Origin: Flavobacteriales bacterium
GTDB taxonomy: Bacteria > Bacteroidota > Bacteroidia > Flavobacteriales_D > Crocinitomicaceae
Assembly (NCBI GenBank): GCA_018883325.1
Contig: VEQH01000004.1
Coordinates: 1-64,000, forward strand
Reading direction: 5' to 3'
Length of the DNA stretch: 64,000 bases
The notes below the pieces were generated by a model. It was not told the DNA's origin. It searched no databases and saw only the letters and a list, made by a program, of their open reading frames with translations. The position numbers were made by a program, and so were the translations under genes. Every line of letters begins with the position of its first letter. Position 1 is the stretch's first letter. This document shows, piece after piece, positions 61,060 through 64,000 of the stretch.

Positions 61060-61314
61060 ATGCGACTTGTTAAACAAATTCCACACGAACGATATTTAAT
61101 TCAAATTCATCAATACAACGGAAAATATATCCTTAAAATTGAATTGGGACAATTTGAGCAATTGTTTAAAATTAGTGAAATGGATTTGACAAATTTGGAT
61201 GATTTAGAAAAAATGATTCAAGGTGAATTTCTTTCCAATTGTTTGAAACGCTTTATAGAAATGCGTGCGGACTGGCAAGAAGCGTTTAATAAATTACAAA
61301 ATCAAGCTTTATAA
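61060..61314 (+). CDS. Small hypothetical protein (84 residues)
   Basis: A short, mostly helical and charged protein without signal peptide or membrane segment. The first half (RYLIQIHQYNGKYILKIELG, then QFEQLFKISEMD) reads as a small beta sheet, the second half as helices. No family is recognised. The OmpH-like lipoprotein gene follows after 1 bp on the same strand, then DUF4924 with a one-base overlap, so the three form an operon. Confidence 0.7.
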   Translation: MRLVKQIPHERYLIQIHQYNGKYILKIELGQFEQLFKISEMDLTNLDDLEKMIQGEFLSNCLKRFIEMRADWQEAFNKLQNQAL

Positions 61315-61315
61315 A

Positions 61316-61909
61316 ATGAAAAAAATTATTTCTTTAATAGTGCTACCAACAGCAATTTTGTTTTCTTGTGGTTCAAAAGAGGAGGTTAAAAAAGACTCTA
61401 CCCCAAAAGTGGAAGCGCGAAACATGAATGGTTTGGTAATCGCTTATTACAGCAATGATAGCATCAAAGAAAATTTTGAATATTACAAGCGTGAAGATGC
61501 TGCTGTAACCAAAAAACAAAAAGCATTTCAGGCTGAGGTTCAACGTCGTACAGCTGAATACCAACGTTATGTTCAACGAAAAGACCAAGAGGCGAGAGGT
61601 GGTTTGTTGTCGCAAAATGAAATAACACAAGCGCAACAAAAAGCACAGCAAATGGAAGCTGCAATTATGGAATATCAGCAAACTGAAGGAGCTCGTTTGG
61701 AGGAAGAAACCTTGAAAAAATTAGAAGAAATCAGTAAAAAAATCGAAGCTTTAGGTAAAAAATACTGTGAGAAACACAAAATTGATATTCTATTAATTCA
61801 TGGAGAAGGCGGTCAGTTGAATTACATCAATCCTTCAATGGATGTAACAACAGAGTTTATCAATTTCTTGAATGAGAATCAAAATCAGATCGAAAAAGAC
61901 TTAAAATAA
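61316..61909 (+). CDS. OmpH/Skp-like periplasmic chaperone as a lipoprotein
   Basis: From the ATG at 61316 the product has 197 residues. The signal MKKIISLIVLPTAILFSC ends in a lipobox with Cys18. The rest is a Skp/OmpH-like domain: a small beta part (NGLVIAYYSNDSIKENFEYY), a long coiled coil rich in Lys, Gln and Arg (about 55-135) and the returning strand IDILLIHGEGGQLNYI. Skp binds unfolded outer-membrane proteins; here a lipid anchor would tie it to a membrane. The start at 61265 is rejected because it lies inside the upstream gene. Confidence 0.88.
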   Translation: MKKIISLIVLPTAILFSCGSKEEVKKDSTPKVEARNMNGLVIAYYSNDSIKENFEYYKREDAAVTKKQKAFQAEVQRRTAEYQRYVQRKDQEARGGLLSQNEITQAQQKAQQMEAAIMEYQQTEGARLEEETLKKLEEISKKIEALGKKYCEKHKIDILLIHGEGGQLNYINPSMDVTTEFINFLNENQNQIEKDLK

Positions 61910-62460
61910 TGTTAATAGCCCTTCAAAAGCAAAAAGAAAATATTGCAGAGTATTTATTGTATATGTTTCAAATTGAAGAGATTATAAGAACTTTTCAATT
62001 AGACTTGGATAAAATAATGACTCAATTTGTGGAGCCAAGTATTCCGAATGTTTCTTACTTGAATCAATACCGCGAGTGGTATGCTGATTTAATCAAACAA
62101 ATGAAAGTTCGCGGCCTTGAAAAAGAAGGTCACACTGAAACGGTGAATGAAGTGATAATGGAATTGGTTTATTTGCATAATACTTTACTCACAATTGTCA
62201 ATGACGAGAAATACAAAACCTTAGTTGAACACGCAGCTGAATATTTGAAAGAGTTCAAAGGAAAAGCAAACATGAATCAGCGAAACGATGTGGAAGTGCT
62301 TTTGCATGCAATGTATATGAAATTGCAACTTAAAATGCGTAAACAAGAAATTAGTGCTGAAACAGAGGAAGCAATGGACAAACTTCGAATTCAATTAGCT
62401 TATTTGGCACGCGAATATGGTCGAATGAAAAGTGGTAATTGGAGTTTCGGACAGAATTAA
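61909..62460 (+). CDS. DUF4924 family protein
   Basis: A 183-residue helical cytoplasmic protein with the family start LIALQKQKENIAEYLLYMFQ and IEEIIRTFQLDLDKIMTQF. The closing LRIQLAYLAREYGRMKSGNW is conserved. Function unknown. Its ATG overlaps the OmpH gene's stop (TAATG). Its 3' end overlaps the convergent glycosyltransferase gene by 4 bp. Confidence 0.85.
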   Translation: MLIALQKQKENIAEYLLYMFQIEEIIRTFQLDLDKIMTQFVEPSIPNVSYLNQYREWYADLIKQMKVRGLEKEGHTETVNEVIMELVYLHNTLLTIVNDEKYKTLVEHAAEYLKEFKGKANMNQRNDVEVLLHAMYMKLQLKMRKQEISAETEEAMDKLRIQLAYLAREYGRMKSGNWSFGQN

Positions 62461-63641
62461 TTCTCGATTAAACTCGCTCTTAATTGTCCAACAACACTTT
62501 CAAATCCAAAATTGGATTGAATGAAAGCGTAACCTAGTTTTCCTAGTTCTTCTCTTTTATCCTGATTACTTGCAAGTTCAATGCAGGTTTCGATGAAATC
62601 TTGATTTGTTTTACAAATTGGATAATTGCTAGGCAAGTTAAGTCCTTCAGCTGCTTTTGGCGTTAGCACACAAGGCAAACCGATACTCATTGCTTCTAGT
62701 ACTTTAATTTTAACCCCAGAACCAGATTTCATGGGGGCAATAAAAACGCCATTTGATTTTAAAAAATCAATAGGATTTTCCACAAAACCCTTGAAGTGAA
62801 CGGAATTGAAATTGTCATTCATATTCTTAAATACACTTGCTCCATCTTTACCTGCAATTTCAACTTTAATTGGAATTGATTGTTGAATTAAAGGATTCAA
62901 ATCAGCTAGAAACCAATTGATTGCTTCGATATTCGGCTCCCAATTAAATGCGCCAATGAAACACAAGGTATTGGAAGAATAATCTGTTTTACAACTCGTT
63001 TTTTCAATCGAAACAGGAATAAATCGGGTAGGAGTAGAACAGATTTTTTCAATCTTTTGAATGTCATCATTTGAAATTGAAAGTATTAAATCTAATTGCT
63101 TGTAATAGGCAATTTCCTCTTTTTTTAGTGCTTTTACCAATTCATTCAAATACCATTTTTTCAATGGATTTCCTTCGTTTAGTTGTAAATCGTCCCAAAT
63201 TTCATATTCAATATTGTGGGCACGTAAAACACATTTCGCTTTGGTAACTTTGCGAATTGTTTCTAAATAAACAAGCGGAAATAGACTTTCAAAAATGATA
63301 CAATCATATTGATTTTCATGGATTAAACTTTCAATTTTAATAGTAACCGCACTGTCGTAAAAACGCGAAAGATTGTAAGATTTTTTTTGAATCAAATGTT
63401 TTAAAGCACTTTTAGCATACAATTTTGTATCGATTTCAAAGCTTTGGAAATTTGTTTTTAGATTTAAATCAGTTGGAACTGCTTCTCTCGAAAAAGGATG
63501 CTTGTACGTGCTTAACATGAAATAATCAATCTGTTCGATTTCTTCGATCGCTTGTAGATTTTTTAAAAATACGCTCATTGCAAAACAGCCGCCATCAATG
63601 ACAGGAAAAGGAGATTTATTAGCAATGACAAGAATTTTCAT
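62457..63641 (-). CDS. Glycosyltransferase, GT4-like (GT-B fold)
   Basis: A 394-residue enzyme with a GT-B fold. The N-terminal domain has ILVIANKSPFPVIDGGCFAM and the C-terminal domain FIGAFNWEPNIEAINWFL, SGSGVKIKVLEAMSIGLPCV and TPKAAEGL, as in family 4. It would transfer a sugar from a nucleotide sugar to a cell-surface glycan or lipid acceptor that cannot be named. It overlaps the LptF/LptG permease gene by 4 bp, which points to a shared envelope role. Confidence 0.9.
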   Translation of the reverse strand: MKILVIANKSPFPVIDGGCFAMSVFLKNLQAIEEIEQIDYFMLSTYKHPFSREAVPTDLNLKTNFQSFEIDTKLYAKSALKHLIQKKSYNLSRFYDSAVTIKIESLIHENQYDCIIFESLFPLVYLETIRKVTKAKCVLRAHNIEYEIWDDLQLNEGNPLKKWYLNELVKALKKEEIAYYKQLDLILSISNDDIQKIEKICSTPTRFIPVSIEKTSCKTDYSSNTLCFIGAFNWEPNIEAINWFLADLNPLIQQSIPIKVEIAGKDGASVFKNMNDNFNSVHFKGFVENPIDFLKSNGVFIAPMKSGSGVKIKVLEAMSIGLPCVLTPKAAEGLNLPSNYPICKTNQDFIETCIELASNQDKREELGKLGYAFIQSNFGFESVVGQLRASLIEN

Positions 63642-64000
63642 GCTTTCTTATTTCTTTTGAAAGCCTTTTTCCAACTTTCTAAACTGAAAATTTTGGAATC
63701 GTTTGCTGCTGCATAAGTGGTTAGAATGGCAATTGGTGTGAAGAAAATTCCAGCAATCCACATTCCGAAAAAAGGACTAACCACAAAGGTTCTAGCTAAA
63801 TTGTCACCAATGCTTGTTAGAATGAAATATATCATAAACACAAAAGCGGCGATTACAACAGGTGCACCAAAACCACCTTTTCGAATAATAGCTCCAAGTG
63901 GCGCACCGATGAAAAACAAAACGATTATGGCATAAGTCAAGGCAAATTTTCTGTGAAATTCAATCCAATACATTTTAATGTCGCGCTCACTTACCGATTG
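63638..64000 (-). CDS. LptF/LptG family permease, 3' part only
   Basis: The frame is open to the window edge, so the 5' part of the gene lies beyond base 64000. The visible 121 residues hold the C-terminal part of a YjgP/YjgQ (LptF/LptG) permease: SERDIKMYWIEFHRKFALTY, then GAPLGAIIRKGGFGAPVVIA and three membrane helices. These proteins form the LptB2FG lipopolysaccharide exporter. An apparent ATG at 63973 is internal. Confidence 0.88.
   Translation of the reverse strand, partial: QSVSERDIKMYWIEFHRKFALTYAIIVLFFIGAPLGAIIRKGGFGAPVVIAAFVFMIYFILTSIGDNLARTFVVSPFFGMWIAGIFFTPIAILTTYAAANDSKIFSLESWKKAFKRNKKA

Overview
The window looks like chromosomal DNA of an AT-rich member of the Bacteroidota, most likely order Flavobacteriales and possibly near Fluviicola/Crocinitomicaceae (the family placement is inference). 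The reasons are type IX secretion (T9SS) C-terminal domains, promoters of the form TTG-N19-23-TAnnTTTG, a SusC/TonB-type receptor, families largely confined to this phylum (DUF5606, DUF4301, DUF4199, DUF4924), and an extended NusB. No rRNA, tRNA, CRISPR array, prophage or complete insertion sequence was seen.

Layout. Bases 1-5136: a dense minus-strand run (nitroreductase, small membrane protein, outer-membrane barrel, cupin, phosphodiesterase, rarA) that ends in a lipid A acyltransferase gene cut off inside its catalytic motif, next to an unknown gene running off the left edge. 5409-12282: an ABC exporter, then on the plus strand leucine-type dehydrogenase, nusB, a DUF1573 lipoprotein, yajC, an EamA transporter and a DUF58 protein. 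12279-12973: a decayed VapBC-like toxin-antitoxin pair. 12911-20962: minus-strand operons: mutL, two rhomboids, an EEP hydrolase, a YciO/TsaC-like protein and a glutamine amidotransferase; and an ECF sigma factor with a membrane partner that ends in a gliding-motility-type domain. 21111-34187: housekeeping genes (mdh, glyA, engB, M3 and S9 peptidases, GH20 hexosaminidase) and a DUF2892 gene with a Crp/Fnr-like operator.

34466-42390 is a plus-strand cluster whose parts fit one job, using extracellular nucleic acid: a T9SS lamin-tail protein, a TonB-dependent receptor, a T9SS endonuclease I, and a 5'-nucleotidase split into a lipoprotein (C-terminal domain) and a Tat-type phosphatase (N-terminal domain). 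42405-56333 is a minus-strand block of core functions (fabF, S41 protease, rho with an Asn/Gln-rich insert, dnaB, recQ, Nfu, DUF4301). 57236-59799 is a second ECF sigma locus with a secreted protein and a membrane anti-sigma candidate. 59793-64000 carries small hypothetical genes, a lipid-anchored OmpH/Skp-like protein, a glycosyltransferase and the end of an LptF/LptG permease.

Features that cut across the window are short-period intergenic tracts (7, 8, 14 and 15 bp periods), some touching a stop codon or start region, and five start codons lying exactly 4 nt after a -7 box, which suggests leaderless mRNAs. All assignments come from reading sequence and motifs by eye; no database search was run.
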